Assembly: GCF_015709455.1 (NCBI RefSeq)
Contig: NZ_JADNQW010000005.1
Span: 1,798,001-1,862,000, forward strand
DNA: 64,000 nucleotides
Direction of reading: 5' to 3'
DNA from: Methylosinus sp. H3A
Lineage (GTDB): Bacteria; Pseudomonadota; Alphaproteobacteria; Rhizobiales; Beijerinckiaceae
Shown here: positions 33,610 to 42,962 of the stretch, one piece after another
Layout: each line of letters begins with the position of its first letter
Numbering within the stretch: position 1 is the stretch's first letter
Translations under genes and position numbers: made by a program
Notes under the pieces: generated by a model
The model's input: only the letters and a program-made list of their open reading frames with translations
What the model was told of the DNA's origin: nothing
Databases searched by the model: none

Positions 33610-34794
33610 ATGTCGGAAGTCAACAGAGCAGAGGCGTTCGAGCGGCTCGATCGCGTCATCGAGACCGTGATCGTCGCCAATGCGGAACGCAACGACGAGC
33701 AGTCGCTGTTCCCCGTCGAAAATCTCCATGCGCTCGCCGAAGCCGGATGGACGCGCGCGCTGGTCTCGCCGGAATATGGAGGGCTCGGACTCGATCATAC
33801 GGCTTTCGCGGAAGCCGCCTATCGCATCGGACAGAAGGACGCCTCGACGGGCCTCGTCTATGTGATGCATGTCGGCGCCGCGCAGACGATCAATCTCTAC
33901 GGCACGCCTGATCAAAAGCTGCGCTGGCTGAAGCCGCACGACGGCAAATATCTTCTCGGCACCTATTCGACCAGCGAGCGCGCCTCCGGCGGTCATTGGT
34001 GGTACAATTTCTCGCAGGCGTCGCGCGACGGCGATGATTATATCGTCAATGCCGAAAAGTCCTTCACGACCTCCTCCGGCAAGGCGGATTACTACATCAC
34101 CCAGACGCGCACGCCGGACGCGCGCGACCAATCGGACATTTCCTTCTTCATCGTGGACGGCAAATCGCCGGGCATCACGCCCGGGCCTTGGAACGCGCTC
34201 GGCGTGCGCGGAAATCATTCCGGTCCCATCCGCTACGAGGGCGTGAAGGTCGCGCGGAGCAATCGTCTCGGCGAGGAGAATCAAGGCAAGGAAATCATCT
34301 ACAACGGCGTCTCGCCGGTCTATCTGATCGGCCTCGGCGCCGTGTGGGAAGGCGTCGCCCGCGGCGCTCACGACGCCGCCGTGGGTCATATCAAGAACTC
34401 GATTCACAAAGACACGAGCAAGCGTCTCGCCGACTATCAGGCGATCCGTCAGGAGCTCGCCAAGCCGAAAGTGCTGATCGAATCGCTCGGACCCTGGCGG
34501 CGCGAGCTCGCGGCGGGACTCGACGCGCTGTGGTTCGAGGGCAAGCCGCAAGCGGAGCTGTTGATCGCGCTCACCGAATTCAAGGTTCACGCCTCCGAGA
34601 CCGCCAATCTCTCGGCCGCGGCCGCGCTCACCGTCACGGGCGGCTACGGCTATAAGAAAGGCGCGATCGAGCGTTATTTCCGCGACGCCCGCGCCGGCAT
34701 CGGCATGGGGCCGTCGAACATCATCGCGCGCGATTGGATCGGCAAGACGGCGGTCGGTCTGCCGCTCGAGCTGTTCTACGAAGGCGGCGAATAG
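33610..34794 (+). CDS. Acyl-CoA dehydrogenase-like flavoprotein of the sulfone cluster
   Basis: 394 residues. Family pattern: VSPEYGGLGLDHTAFAEAA, GTYSTSERASGGHWWYN, NAEKSFTTSSGKADYYI, PWNALGVRGNHSGPIRYEG and a C-terminal YRFRD-like IERYFRDARAGIGMGPSN. It lies 71 bases after sfnG and is likely cotranscribed. It differs clearly from the other member at 28752, so the cluster has two distinct acyl-CoA-dehydrogenase-type enzymes. The substrate is unknown; an oxidative step on a sulfur compound is inferred from context. Confidence 0.78.
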   Translation: MSEVNRAEAFERLDRVIETVIVANAERNDEQSLFPVENLHALAEAGWTRALVSPEYGGLGLDHTAFAEAAYRIGQKDASTGLVYVMHVGAAQTINLYGTPDQKLRWLKPHDGKYLLGTYSTSERASGGHWWYNFSQASRDGDDYIVNAEKSFTTSSGKADYYITQTRTPDARDQSDISFFIVDGKSPGITPGPWNALGVRGNHSGPIRYEGVKVARSNRLGEENQGKEIIYNGVSPVYLIGLGAVWEGVARGAHDAAVGHIKNSIHKDTSKRLADYQAIRQELAKPKVLIESLGPWRRELAAGLDALWFEGKPQAELLIALTEFKVHASETANLSAAAALTVTGGYGYKKGAIERYFRDARAGIGMGPSNIIARDWIGKTAVGLPLELFYEGGE

Positions 34795-34849
34795 CGAGAG
34801 GCGCCTTCGCCTTTCGTCCCGTATTTTCCCTGTATTTCGAGGAAAGAAG

Positions 34850-35683
34850 ATGAAACTCCCGCACCGTCTCATCGGCGCGGCGAGCGCGCTCGTCTGCGCG
34901 AACGCCGCTTTCGCCGCCGATCTGCCATCACGAGCGCCGCCGCAGCCGGCGACGATCTCATCCGTCGATTATCAGCCTTTCCAAATCAGACTGCGTGCGA
35001 CGGCGATCGTTCCCGACGGCGGTTTTTCGGTTTTCGATCGCTTCGGCACCGTTCCGGCCATCACGGGAATAGCCGCCGGCGTTCCCGGCGGCCAGATTTT
35101 CGGCGCGGGCGTTCACACCTCCACTTCGATCATTCCCGAGATCGATCTCAGCTATTATTTCGACGAGCATTTCGCTGTCGAGACGATCGCCGGCTATACG
35201 CGGCATACTTTGACGGCGACGGGCTCGCTCGCCGGCATTCCGGTCGGCGCGACGAATCTTCTGCCCGTATCATTGCTCGCCCAATATCATTTCACGCAAT
35301 TCGGCGCCTTCCAACCCTATGTCGGAGTTGGCGTCACTTGGGCGGTTCCCTATGGCTATAGCCCCGGCAACAGCTGGACGCCTCTCGTCACAAATCTTGG
35401 CCTCACCGGTTTCGATTCGGTGCGCGCGCTTCAGATCGGAACCTCGATCGGCGTCGCGGGACAAATCGGTTTCGACTACATGATCACGCCCAATATCGGC
35501 GTGAATGTCGATTTGAAGCGCATCGTGGCAGAGCCGACTGCTTATGCGACGATCTATAATTCCGCGCTCAATCAGAACATCTATGTCAGGGTGAAGTCGA
35601 ACATCGATCCTTGGCTTGCGAGCGTCGGCGTCACTCTGCGCTTCGGCGGGGCGTCGGCGCAGCCGATCCTTGCCAAATACTGA
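34850..35683 (+). CDS. ompW: OmpW family outer membrane protein
   Basis: 277 residues. The signal peptide runs to AAFAADLPS; the mature start AADLPSRAPP is typical of rhizobial outer membrane proteins. The OmpW pattern follows: FQIRLRATAIVPD, IIPEIDLSYYFDEHFAVETIAG, LLAQYHFTQFGAFQPYVGVG, and IGFDYMITPNIGVNVDLKRI, ending in beta-strand LASVGVTLRFGG. It is an eight-strand barrel that takes up small hydrophobic compounds. It is 55 bases after the sulfone operon genes, so it may admit sulfones or similar small molecules. Confidence 0.88.
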   Translation: MKLPHRLIGAASALVCANAAFAADLPSRAPPQPATISSVDYQPFQIRLRATAIVPDGGFSVFDRFGTVPAITGIAAGVPGGQIFGAGVHTSTSIIPEIDLSYYFDEHFAVETIAGYTRHTLTATGSLAGIPVGATNLLPVSLLAQYHFTQFGAFQPYVGVGVTWAVPYGYSPGNSWTPLVTNLGLTGFDSVRALQIGTSIGVAGQIGFDYMITPNIGVNVDLKRIVAEPTAYATIYNSALNQNIYVRVKSNIDPWLASVGVTLRFGGASAQPILAKY

Positions 35684-35702
35684 CGCGAGGCGAGAGGCGC
35701 CG

Positions 35703-37697
35703 TCAGGCGCCTCGCCAAACCGCGCCTTCGATCGAGACTCGCGCGGGCAATTGGCCCGCGGCGAAATAGCCGTCCGCGATCGATTGCTGCTTGCCGATGA
35801 CGTCGCGATCGAGCGGCTTGGGCTCGAAATCGAGTCGGTGGAGATAATGCCGCGCCACCTGTCGATCGAGATGCAGGCATCGCGCGACGGCGCCGAGTTC
35901 CGCTTCGGCGCGCTCGCGCGGCGTCCCGCCGAGCATGCGAATTTCCGCGAGGATCGCGTCGACGATCTGCGGCTGGCCGCAGGCGAAGTGTCGGCGCGCC
36001 ACATAGAACTGATGGTTCTCGACGAAACCTGCGCCATCGAGAAGCACATGCGCTTTGCTTCCCATGCGTGCAGCGCTCAAGAGCGGCTCCCAAATCGCCC
36101 ATGCGTCGATTGTCCCGTCGCACAAATCCTCCAGCAAATCGAGCGTCGGAGGGACATAGACGGGTTCTATGTCGCCGCGCGACAGCCCCCGGATATTGAG
36201 CGCGGTCGTCAGAAAATGATCGGCGTTCGACCATCGGCTGAAAGCGACGCGTTTGCCTTTCAGATCGTCGATCGAGCGAAGCCGGGGATCGGCGACGACG
36301 AGGGCGACATCTGTCGGCGCGGGCGATTCATAGCCGACGTAGAAGAAGGGAACGCCCATGGCGAGAGCGAAAACCGTCGCAGCCTCGCCGGTGACGCCTA
36401 GGTCGATTTCGCCGCGGCCGATCGCGTCGAGAACGGCGGGGCCGGCGCTGAACTCCCGCCATTCGGCGCGATAACCGAATGGCCGAAGACGTTCATCGAG
36501 CGAGCCTATCGCCTGCAAGGCCGCAAGTGTGCCGAATTTCTGAAATCCGAGCCGAACGACATTGGGCGCGCTGCGTGCGGGCGGCCGCTTCTCCTTCTCG
36601 TCGTTCTCCGCGGGGCTCTTCTTACGCGGAGCGATGACGCCCATATGGCCGAGGCGCGTGCGCAATTCATTGCGGCTCACGCCGAGCCGTTCCGCCGTGC
36701 GCACCTGATTGCCGCGCTCGAAATCGAGCGCGACCGAGACAAGAGAGCGCATCACGCGGTCGAAGAGGTTTTTCTCACCTTGCGTGATGGCCGTGTCGAG
36801 CAGGCTGCGCAGACGTGTCTCGAAATCGACGTTCTCTTCCGTGAGAGGCGCATCGAAAGCCTCGACGATAGGCACCTCGGCGACGATTTCCTCTCGCGTC
36901 AGCAGCAGCGCATTATGCAGAACGTTTTCGAGCTCGCGAATATTGCCGGGCCAATGATAGCTCGTCAGCTTGGCGATGGCTTCGGGCGCGAGCACAGGCA
37001 TCGGCCGGCCGAGCTTTGCGCCATAGAGGCGGAGGAAATAATTGGCGAGCGGCTCGATGTCGCCGCGTCGCGCGCGCAGCGGCGCGAGATTCACGGTCGC
37101 TATGTTGAGGCGATAGAAGAGGTCCTTGCGGAAGCTCTTGGCGGCCACTGCGGCCTCGAGATTCACATTGGTGGCGGCGATCAGCCTCACGTCGATCGGC
37201 CGCGCCTTGCGCGAGCCGACGCGCACGATCTCGCGCTCCTGCAAGACGCGCAACAGCTTCACCTGCATGGCGGCCGGAAGGTCGCCGATCTCGTCGAGCA
37301 GCAGTGTCCCCCCGTGGGCTGCCTCGAACCAGCCGGTCTCGCTTCGCGCGGCGCCGGTGAAGGCGCCCTTCTCATGGCCGAACAGCTCCGCCTCGACGAG
37401 CGTCTCGCTGAACGCGCCGCAATTGACCGCGAGGAAGGGGCCGTCCTTGCGCGCGCTATTGGCGTGAATATAGCGGGCGACGAGCTCCTTTCCGGTGCCC
37501 GTCTCGCCTATGATCAAGACGGTCGCGTCGCTCGGAGCGATTCGATGCAGATCGGCTTTGAGCCTCAAGGAGACGGGATCCTCGAACACCATCGCCGAAG
37601 CCCGACTCGTCGCTCCGGGCGTCACTCCGGAGACGGTCTCGATCCCGGTCCTTTTCTTGTCGGTGACGACGACCGAGAAGGAGGAGGGACTGAACAT
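35703..37697 (-). CDS. Sigma-54 activator fused to a sulfonate-binding-protein-like sensor domain
   Basis: 664 residues. A short N-terminus leads to the AAA+ sigma-54 activator domain: Walker A GETGTGK (64-70), GAFTGA (111-116) for sigma-54 contact, Walker B LLLDEIGDL (132-140) and the WPGNIRELENV finish (249-259). A Fis-type helix-turn-helix follows (about 325-352, RTAERLGVSRNELRTRLG). A Lys/Pro linker leads to a C-terminal 285-residue domain with the SsuA/NMT1 pattern: VVRLGFQKFGTLAALQA, GEIDLGVTGEAATVFALA and WAIWEPLLSAA. It has no signal peptide, so the ligand is sensed in the cytoplasm. GAGGAAC precedes the ATG. SfnR of Pseudomonas has no such sensor domain, as far as I recall. The targets are inferred from the sigma-54 promoters at 31169, 32188 and 32340. 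Confidence 0.85.
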   Translation of the reverse strand: MFSPSSFSVVVTDKKRTGIETVSGVTPGATSRASAMVFEDPVSLRLKADLHRIAPSDATVLIIGETGTGKELVARYIHANSARKDGPFLAVNCGAFSETLVEAELFGHEKGAFTGAARSETGWFEAAHGGTLLLDEIGDLPAAMQVKLLRVLQEREIVRVGSRKARPIDVRLIAATNVNLEAAVAAKSFRKDLFYRLNIATVNLAPLRARRGDIEPLANYFLRLYGAKLGRPMPVLAPEAIAKLTSYHWPGNIRELENVLHNALLLTREEIVAEVPIVEAFDAPLTEENVDFETRLRSLLDTAITQGEKNLFDRVMRSLVSVALDFERGNQVRTAERLGVSRNELRTRLGHMGVIAPRKKSPAENDEKEKRPPARSAPNVVRLGFQKFGTLAALQAIGSLDERLRPFGYRAEWREFSAGPAVLDAIGRGEIDLGVTGEAATVFALAMGVPFFYVGYESPAPTDVALVVADPRLRSIDDLKGKRVAFSRWSNADHFLTTALNIRGLSRGDIEPVYVPPTLDLLEDLCDGTIDAWAIWEPLLSAARMGSKAHVLLDGAGFVENHQFYVARRHFACGQPQIVDAILAEIRMLGGTPRERAEAELGAVARCLHLDRQVARHYLHRLDFEPKPLDRDVIGKQQSIADGYFAAGQLPARVSIEGAVWRGA

Positions 37698-37772
37698 GCT
37701 GGGTTCCTCGATGCGTCATACGTCTGCGCCGTGCTCGGGACGACGAAGGCTATCGGGGTTTCATGGCCAATA

Positions 37773-37802
37773 TGTTGACTAGATATATATATAATGTCAA
37801 CA
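37773..37802. promoter_or_regulatory. AT-rich inverted repeat upstream of the sigma-54 activator gene
   Basis: TGTTGAC (37773-37779) and GTCAACA (37796-37802) are perfect arms around a 16-base alternating AT spacer. On the minus strand the outer arm supplies TTGACA, a good -35 element for the regulator gene 75-100 bases downstream, with a weak -10. It stands out sharply in the GC-rich background and is a likely operator or promoter. Confidence 0.5.
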
Positions 37803-38383
37803 ACTGTTGGCGCGAGATCGCCGGAGGCGATTTTGCGTCGGTCACGCGATAGCGCGGCGAGAGCAGTGTTCGCAGACGGAGAATCTTTTCGGCGGGGCTT
37901 TTGGAGCCGACTATCGCTCGGCAAATGCACAAGGCGTGTAGAACGCGCAACCGTCGGGGCCCGATCGACTGGCCCAGCGTAACGGCTATTGCGATCACGA
38001 CTGGGAGACGATCGCGGCAGAAGACACCTTCGGCTAGACGCGCCGTCGTCGGTTGGCTGTCGGGAAGCCGACGACGGAGCCAACTGGGGCCGTCAGCTTT
38101 CCGCGCATTTTGCGAAGACGTCCCAATCTTCGGCGATCTCGGCGACGAAGAGCCGCTTGGCCTCCTGTAACTCCCTCGTTCCGAGGCTGCGGAAGAGAAT
38201 GCCGCATAGGGGCGCAGCCGATTCGGCGCGCGCATGCGGAAATAGAAAATTCCCGAGTCGGGATGCTTCCGGCGAGGATGTCATCCGTAAGGACATTGTT
38301 TAGCGCCGCTGTATAGAAGGCGACAGCGGCAAGGCCCTGAATTCTAACCAACTCTCTGTTAAATCGAGGTCACTGTCAGAGAT
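37803..38383. other. Intergenic region without a supported gene
   Basis: About 580 bases between the activator promoter and tRNA-Ser. Short open frames occur on both strands (for example 38093-38296 minus), but none has family features or a good ribosome site. It may contain a decayed gene. Confidence 0.5.
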
Positions 38384-38473
38384 TGGCGGAGAGGGAGGGA
38401 TTTGAACCCCCGATACGGTTGCCCGTATGCCGCATTTCGAGTGCGGTGCTTTCAACCACTCAGCCACCTCTCC
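38384..38473 (-). tRNA. tRNA-Ser (anticodon CGA)
   Basis: 90 bases including an encoded CCA. Acceptor GGAGAGG pairs with CCTCTCC. The anticodon stem CCGCA/TGCGG encloses loop CTCGAAA (CGA), which reads UCG. The long variable arm ATACGG-GCAA-CCGTAT and the TTCAAAT loop confirm a class II serine tRNA. Confidence 0.95.
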
Positions 38474-38564
38474 AGGACGGCAAGCGAGGTCGAGCCTCGC
38501 TGCGGCGTTGGGCCCAATAGCACGCGTTCGCCTCGGCGATCAAGGCTTGGCGACGCCCATCTTT

Positions 38565-38589
38565 CGCCTCGCCTCGCCTCGCCTCGCCT
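38565..38589 (+). repeat. Pentanucleotide tandem repeat (CGCCT)5
   Basis: Five perfect CGCCT units in the non-coding region between tRNA-Ser and the M23 peptidase gene. Confidence 0.85.
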
Positions 38590-38714
38590 CGCCCAGGGGG
38601 GCCCAGTCCGGATTTGCCGATCGTTAACCTTAATAATGTCTAACAGAGCGCAGCCGGCCTCCCCTCGGCGCGATCGCGGCCTCTCGCGCCGAGGCGGGCC
38701 TCTGGAACATTCGC

Positions 38715-40106
38715 ATGCCGAGAACCAACAAACCGAGACCGCGACAAAAGCGGCAGCCCTTCGTCATCGAATTCTCGCTCGGCTCCGGTCGGCGGCGCAT
38801 GGAGCTCTCCACGCCGACGCTCGTCGTCGCGGGCGTCGTCGCCATCGCGGCCGGGCTCCTCGCCCCCTGCGCCGCGGCCTATCTCGCCTTTCGCGACGAT
38901 ATGCTCGCCGAGCTCGTCGATCGGCAGACGCAGATGCACTACACCTATGAGGATCGTCTCGCCGCGCTGCGGCTGCGGCTCGATCAGGCGACGAGCCGGC
39001 AATTCCTCGACCAGGGCGATGTCGAGAGCAAAGTGCAGACGCTCGTCACGCGTCAGGCCAAGCTCGAGACGCGCGCGGCGCTGGTCGCGCGGCTCGTCGA
39101 AGGCGTCTCCGTCAGGGACGCAGGGCCGGTCCCCGTCTCCGGGCAGCGCCGCCCGCCGGCCACGACCGCCGGATTGCCGGCCGGCGCGAGCGCCTATGCG
39201 CCCGCGCACGACGAGCGGCCGGAGCCTTTCGCCGGCTTCGACAAGCCGCAGCCCGAGGGGCTGGAGCTGAGGCTGAGACGCGACGACGACGCCCCGCCGC
39301 GGCCCGCCGAGCGGGGCGGAGCCTCCGCCGGCCTCGAGACGCCGAACGAATCGTCCCGGCTCGCGGCGGCGGCGAATCTGCCGCTGCAATCGCGACTTGA
39401 GCATTTGGAAGCTTCGCTCGATCACGCCGAGCGGGAGCAGACCCAGCGCCTCGGCCGGCTGGTCGAGCCGATTCGGGCGGCTGCGGGGCGGCTGCGACGC
39501 GCCTTCGACGTCGCCGGGCTGCCGGTCGAGCGTTTCCTCACCAAAGGTCGCGCCCGCGCCGAGGCTTTCGCCGGCGGGCCCTTCGTGCCGGCCGATCGTC
39601 TGAGCGGCGACCTCCTCTTCGAGCGCGAGCTCACCGCCGCGCAGAGCGCCGCCACGACGCTCGAAGGCCTGCGCAGCGCGCTGCCGAGCGTGCCCTTGCG
39701 CAAGCCGCTGGCCGGCGCGCCGGAGACGACCTCCAATTTCGGCTATCGCACCGATCCTTTCTTCGGCCGTCCAGCGCTGCACACGGGCGTCGATCTGCGC
39801 GACGATTACGGCTCGCCCGTGCGCGCCACCGCGGGCGGCGTCGTCGTCTCGGCGGGACCGAGCGGCGGCTATGGGCAGATGGTGGAGATCGACCACGGTT
39901 CCGGCCTCGCGACGCGCTACGCGCATCTCTCCGCCATTTCCGTGGCCGTCGGCCAGGAGGTGGCTCCCGGCGAGACGGTCGGCCGTCTCGGCTCGACGGG
40001 CCGCTCCACCGGCCCGCATCTCCACTATGAGGTGAGGGTGGACGGCGAGCCGGTCGATCCCACGCGCTTCCTGCGCGCCGCTTCGACGCTCGCCGAGAGC
40101 CGATGA
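38715..40106 (+). CDS. M23 family metallopeptidase (LytM-like), membrane anchored
   Basis: 463 residues. A basic cytoplasmic N-terminus is followed by one membrane segment (LVVAGVVAIAAGLLAPCAAAYLAF), then a periplasmic coiled-coil-like region with Pro-rich stretches. The C-terminal M23 domain has SNFGYRTDPFFGRPALHTGVDL and ends with TGPHLHYEVRVDGEPVDP. The His and Asp in HTGVD and the second His in HLHYE are the zinc ligands, so the peptidase looks catalytic. It likely cuts peptidoglycan peptide bridges during growth or division. It is a single gene followed by the ABC-F gene 95 bases on. Confidence 0.9.
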   Translation: MPRTNKPRPRQKRQPFVIEFSLGSGRRRMELSTPTLVVAGVVAIAAGLLAPCAAAYLAFRDDMLAELVDRQTQMHYTYEDRLAALRLRLDQATSRQFLDQGDVESKVQTLVTRQAKLETRAALVARLVEGVSVRDAGPVPVSGQRRPPATTAGLPAGASAYAPAHDERPEPFAGFDKPQPEGLELRLRRDDDAPPRPAERGGASAGLETPNESSRLAAAANLPLQSRLEHLEASLDHAEREQTQRLGRLVEPIRAAAGRLRRAFDVAGLPVERFLTKGRARAEAFAGGPFVPADRLSGDLLFERELTAAQSAATTLEGLRSALPSVPLRKPLAGAPETTSNFGYRTDPFFGRPALHTGVDLRDDYGSPVRATAGGVVVSAGPSGGYGQMVEIDHGSGLATRYAHLSAISVAVGQEVAPGETVGRLGSTGRSTGPHLHYEVRVDGEPVDPTRFLRAASTLAESR

Positions 40107-40201
40107 CCGCTCGATGACCGCCGCCTGGGGTGGCGTTCCGGGGCGAGTGCGATAAAAGACCGCGAGCCGGCCGTGTCGCCGGCGCGCACACATCGGACCC
40201 C

Positions 40202-42013
40202 ATGGCCCCGCCTCCTCTTCTGACGCTCCAGAACGTCGGCCTGACGCTCGGCGGCAAACCGCTGCTCGAATCGGCCGATCTCTCCGTCTCGCCCGGCGAG
40301 CGCCTGTGCCTCGTCGGCCGCAACGGGTCGGGTAAATCCACGCTGCTGCGAATCGCCGCCGGCGAGGTGGAGGCGGATTCGGGAACGCGCTTCCTGCAGC
40401 CGGGCGCGAGCCTGCGCTATTTGCCGCAGGAGCCCGATCTCTCCGGCTTCGCGACGACGCTCGACTATGTCGTCGCCGGCCTCGGCCCCACCGACGATCC
40501 GCATGTCGCCAAGGCTCTGCTGCTCGAGCTCGGCCTCACCGGGGAGGAAAATCCCCGCAGCCTCTCGGGCGGCGAGGGCAGGCGGGCGGCGCTCGCCCGC
40601 GCGCTCGCGCCAGAGCCGGACGCGCTGCTGCTCGACGAGCCCACCAACCATCTCGATCTGCCGGCGATCATCTGGCTCGAGGAGCGGCTCGCGGGGCTGC
40701 GCTCGGCGATCGTCGTCATCAGCCACGACCGCCGCTTTTTGCAGGATCTGACGCGCGCGACGCTGTGGCTCGACCGCGGGAGGACGCGGTATTTGTCGCG
40801 CGGCTTCAAGGATTTCGAGGCCTGGCGCGACCGCGAGTTCGAGGAAGAGGAAAAGCAGCAGCACAAGATCGACCGCAAGATCGTCGCCGAGGAGCATTGG
40901 GTGCGCTATGGCGTGACCGGCCGGCGCAAGCGCAATCAGAAGCGACTGTCCGATCTCCATGAGATGCGCGCGACGCGGCGCCGGCACGTCGGGCCGGTGG
41001 GCGACATCAAGCTCGATGTCGCCGAGGCGCAGGCCTCCGGCGCGCTGGTCGTCGAAGCGCGGGGGATTTCCAAATCCTTCGGCGAGCGCGTCATCGTCGA
41101 CAATTTCTCGACGCGGGTGATGCGCGGCGATCGGCTCGGCATCGTGGGCGCGAATGGCGCCGGCAAGACGACGCTGGTCAAGCTGGTGACGGGGACGCTG
41201 GCGCCCGACGGCGGTCATGTGCGGCTGGGCGCTTCCGTCGAGATGGCGACGCTCGACCAGAGCCGCGCCAGCCTCGATCCGCAGACGACGCTGAAGGACG
41301 CGCTGACCGGCGGCGGCTCCGATTTCGTCGAGCTCAACGGCCAGCGCAAGCATGTCGTCGGCTATATGAGGGACTTCCTGTTCGGCCCCGAGCAGGCGCG
41401 GACGCCCATCGGCCGCCTCTCGGGCGGAGAGCGCGGACGGCTGCTGCTCGCCCGCGCGCTGGCGCAGCCCTCCAATCTTCTGGTGCTGGACGAGCCGACC
41501 AACGACCTCGATCTCGAGACGCTCGATCTGCTCGAGGAAATGCTCGCCGACTATCCCGGAACGCTGATCGTGGTGAGCCATGACCGCGATTTTCTCGACC
41601 GCGTCGCCACCTCGGTGCTGATGTCGGATGGCGGGGGCCGCTGGATCGAATATGCCGGCGGCTATTCCGACATGGTGGCCCAACGCGGGGAGGGCGTGCA
41701 GGCGAGAGGCGCGGCCTCCGCGCCGCGCGAGGAGAAGTCGAAAGCCGCCGCGCCGCGGCCGAAAGCCGCCGCCAAGCCGCGGCTCAGCTTCGCCGAGCAG
41801 CATGCGCTGACGACGCTGCCGGCGAAGATGGACGAATTGCGCGGCAAGCGGGAGAAGCTGCAGAAGTTCTTGGACGACCCCGGTCTCTATGCGCGCGATC
41901 CGGCGAAATTCGCCGAGGCCGGCAAGCTTTTGGCGAAAGTGGAGGCGGAACTCGCCGCGGCGGAGGAGAGCTGGCTCGAGTTGGAGATAAAGCGGGAGGA
42001 GATCGGCGGGTGA
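40202..42013 (+). CDS. uup: ABC-F family ATPase, Uup-like
   Basis: 603 residues from ATG 40202; the upstream in-frame extension lacks family similarity. It has two ABC domains without membrane parts: GRNGSGKST, LSGGEGRRAALARAL and LLLDEPTNHLD in the first; GANGAGKTT, LSGGERGRLLLARAL and LVLDEPTNDLD in the second. A linker rich in E/K/R (RDREFEEEEKQQHKIDRK) lies between, and the C-terminus has a coiled coil as in Uup. ABC-F proteins act on ribosomes; Uup also affects transposon excision and replication. Assignment to Uup rests on the C-terminal coiled coil. Confidence 0.88.
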   Translation: MAPPPLLTLQNVGLTLGGKPLLESADLSVSPGERLCLVGRNGSGKSTLLRIAAGEVEADSGTRFLQPGASLRYLPQEPDLSGFATTLDYVVAGLGPTDDPHVAKALLLELGLTGEENPRSLSGGEGRRAALARALAPEPDALLLDEPTNHLDLPAIIWLEERLAGLRSAIVVISHDRRFLQDLTRATLWLDRGRTRYLSRGFKDFEAWRDREFEEEEKQQHKIDRKIVAEEHWVRYGVTGRRKRNQKRLSDLHEMRATRRRHVGPVGDIKLDVAEAQASGALVVEARGISKSFGERVIVDNFSTRVMRGDRLGIVGANGAGKTTLVKLVTGTLAPDGGHVRLGASVEMATLDQSRASLDPQTTLKDALTGGGSDFVELNGQRKHVVGYMRDFLFGPEQARTPIGRLSGGERGRLLLARALAQPSNLLVLDEPTNDLDLETLDLLEEMLADYPGTLIVVSHDRDFLDRVATSVLMSDGGGRWIEYAGGYSDMVAQRGEGVQARGAASAPREEKSKAAAPRPKAAAKPRLSFAEQHALTTLPAKMDELRGKREKLQKFLDDPGLYARDPAKFAEAGKLLAKVEAELAAAEESWLELEIKREEIGG

Positions 42014-42219
42014 GGCGCTTCAGCCTCCCCTTCAGCGGCTTGCAGCTTCACATATCTTCCAACTCACCCACGACGTCCTGGCCGAGACAAGCCCGGCCAG
42101 GACGGCCGCGAATGCGATAGTCTTCAGGCGGAGGGACGCGCTCCCGACCCGCCGTTGATTTCGGCCCGCGAAACGACTATCCGCCTCTTTCCCCTTTCGA
42201 CCGACCGAGGACGTCGCCC

Positions 42220-42933
42220 ATGCCCGCTCCCTCCGCCGATGAGCTGAAACGACAGGCCGCCGCCGTGGCCCTCGAGGCCGTCGAGCCGGGAATGCGGCTC
42301 GGTCTCGGCACGGGCTCGACGGCCGCGCATTTCGTCGATCTGCTCGGGGCAAAGGTGAAGGCGGGACTCGACGTGCTCTGCGTGCCGACCTCCGAGCGAA
42401 CGCGCGCGCAGGCGCAGGCGCTCGGCATCCCGCTGGCGACGCTGGAGGAGGCGCCGGAACTGGACCTCACCGTTGACGGCGCCGATGAGTTCGACGCGAA
42501 TCTGCGCCTCATAAAAGGCGGCGGCGGCGCGCTGCTGCGCGAAAAAATCGTCGCCGCGGCGTCCGAGCGTTTCATCGTCATCACCGACGAATCGAAGAAG
42601 GTCGCGACGCTCGGCGCCTTCCCGCTGCCCGTCGAGATCGACCCCTTCGGCGCCAGAGCGACGCGGCTGCATGTGGAGCGCGCGGCGAAAAATCTCGGCC
42701 TTATCGGGACGGTCAGCCCGCGACTGAAGCCGGACGGCCATGTTTTCGTCACCGACGGCGGCCATTTGATCCTCGATTGCGCATTCGGCGCGATTTCCGA
42801 TCCTGACGCGCTGGCCGACCGTCTCTCCGCCATTCCCGGCGTCGTCGAGCACGGATTATTCATCGGCCTGGCCACGGCCGTCGTCGTCGCGGGCCGCGAC
42901 GGCGTCGAGACGCTCGACCGGACGACGCGCTGA
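42220..42933 (+). CDS. rpiA: Ribose-5-phosphate isomerase A
   Basis: 237 residues, the usual size. Motifs: [15 protein letters not shown] (phosphate binding), [12 protein letters not shown] and [16 protein letters not shown] (active site), and [12 protein letters not shown] at the end. It interconverts ribose 5-phosphate and ribulose 5-phosphate in the cytoplasmic pentose phosphate route. The next gene (DUF2059) follows after 29 bases, so they may be cotranscribed. Confidence 0.96.
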   Translation: MPAPSADELKRQAAAVALEAVEPGMRLGLGTGSTAAHFVDLLGAKVKAGLDVLCVPTSERTRAQAQALGIPLATLEEAPELDLTVDGADEFDANLRLIKGGGGALLREKIVAAASERFIVITDESKKVATLGAFPLPVEIDPFGARATRLHVERAAKNLGLIGTVSPRLKPDGHVFVTDGGHLILDCAFGAISDPDALADRLSAIPGVVEHGLFIGLATAVVVAGRDGVETLDRTTR

Positions 42934-42962
42934 AAAATCCTTTCACGAGGAGAAAGCCCGAA

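Noticed and set aside
38093..38296. Possible small minus-strand gene upstream of tRNA-Ser
   Set aside because: No ribosome site or recognisable family; overlapping frames of similar size suggest chance.
38565..38589. CGCCT pentamer run as a regulatory or CRISPR-like repeat
   Set aside because: The units are contiguous without spacers and short; a simple tandem repeat explains it. No CRISPR array was seen anywhere in the window.
38640..41803. Long minus-strand frames opposite the M23 peptidase and ABC-F genes
   Set aside because: Both are shadows of well-supported plus-strand genes.
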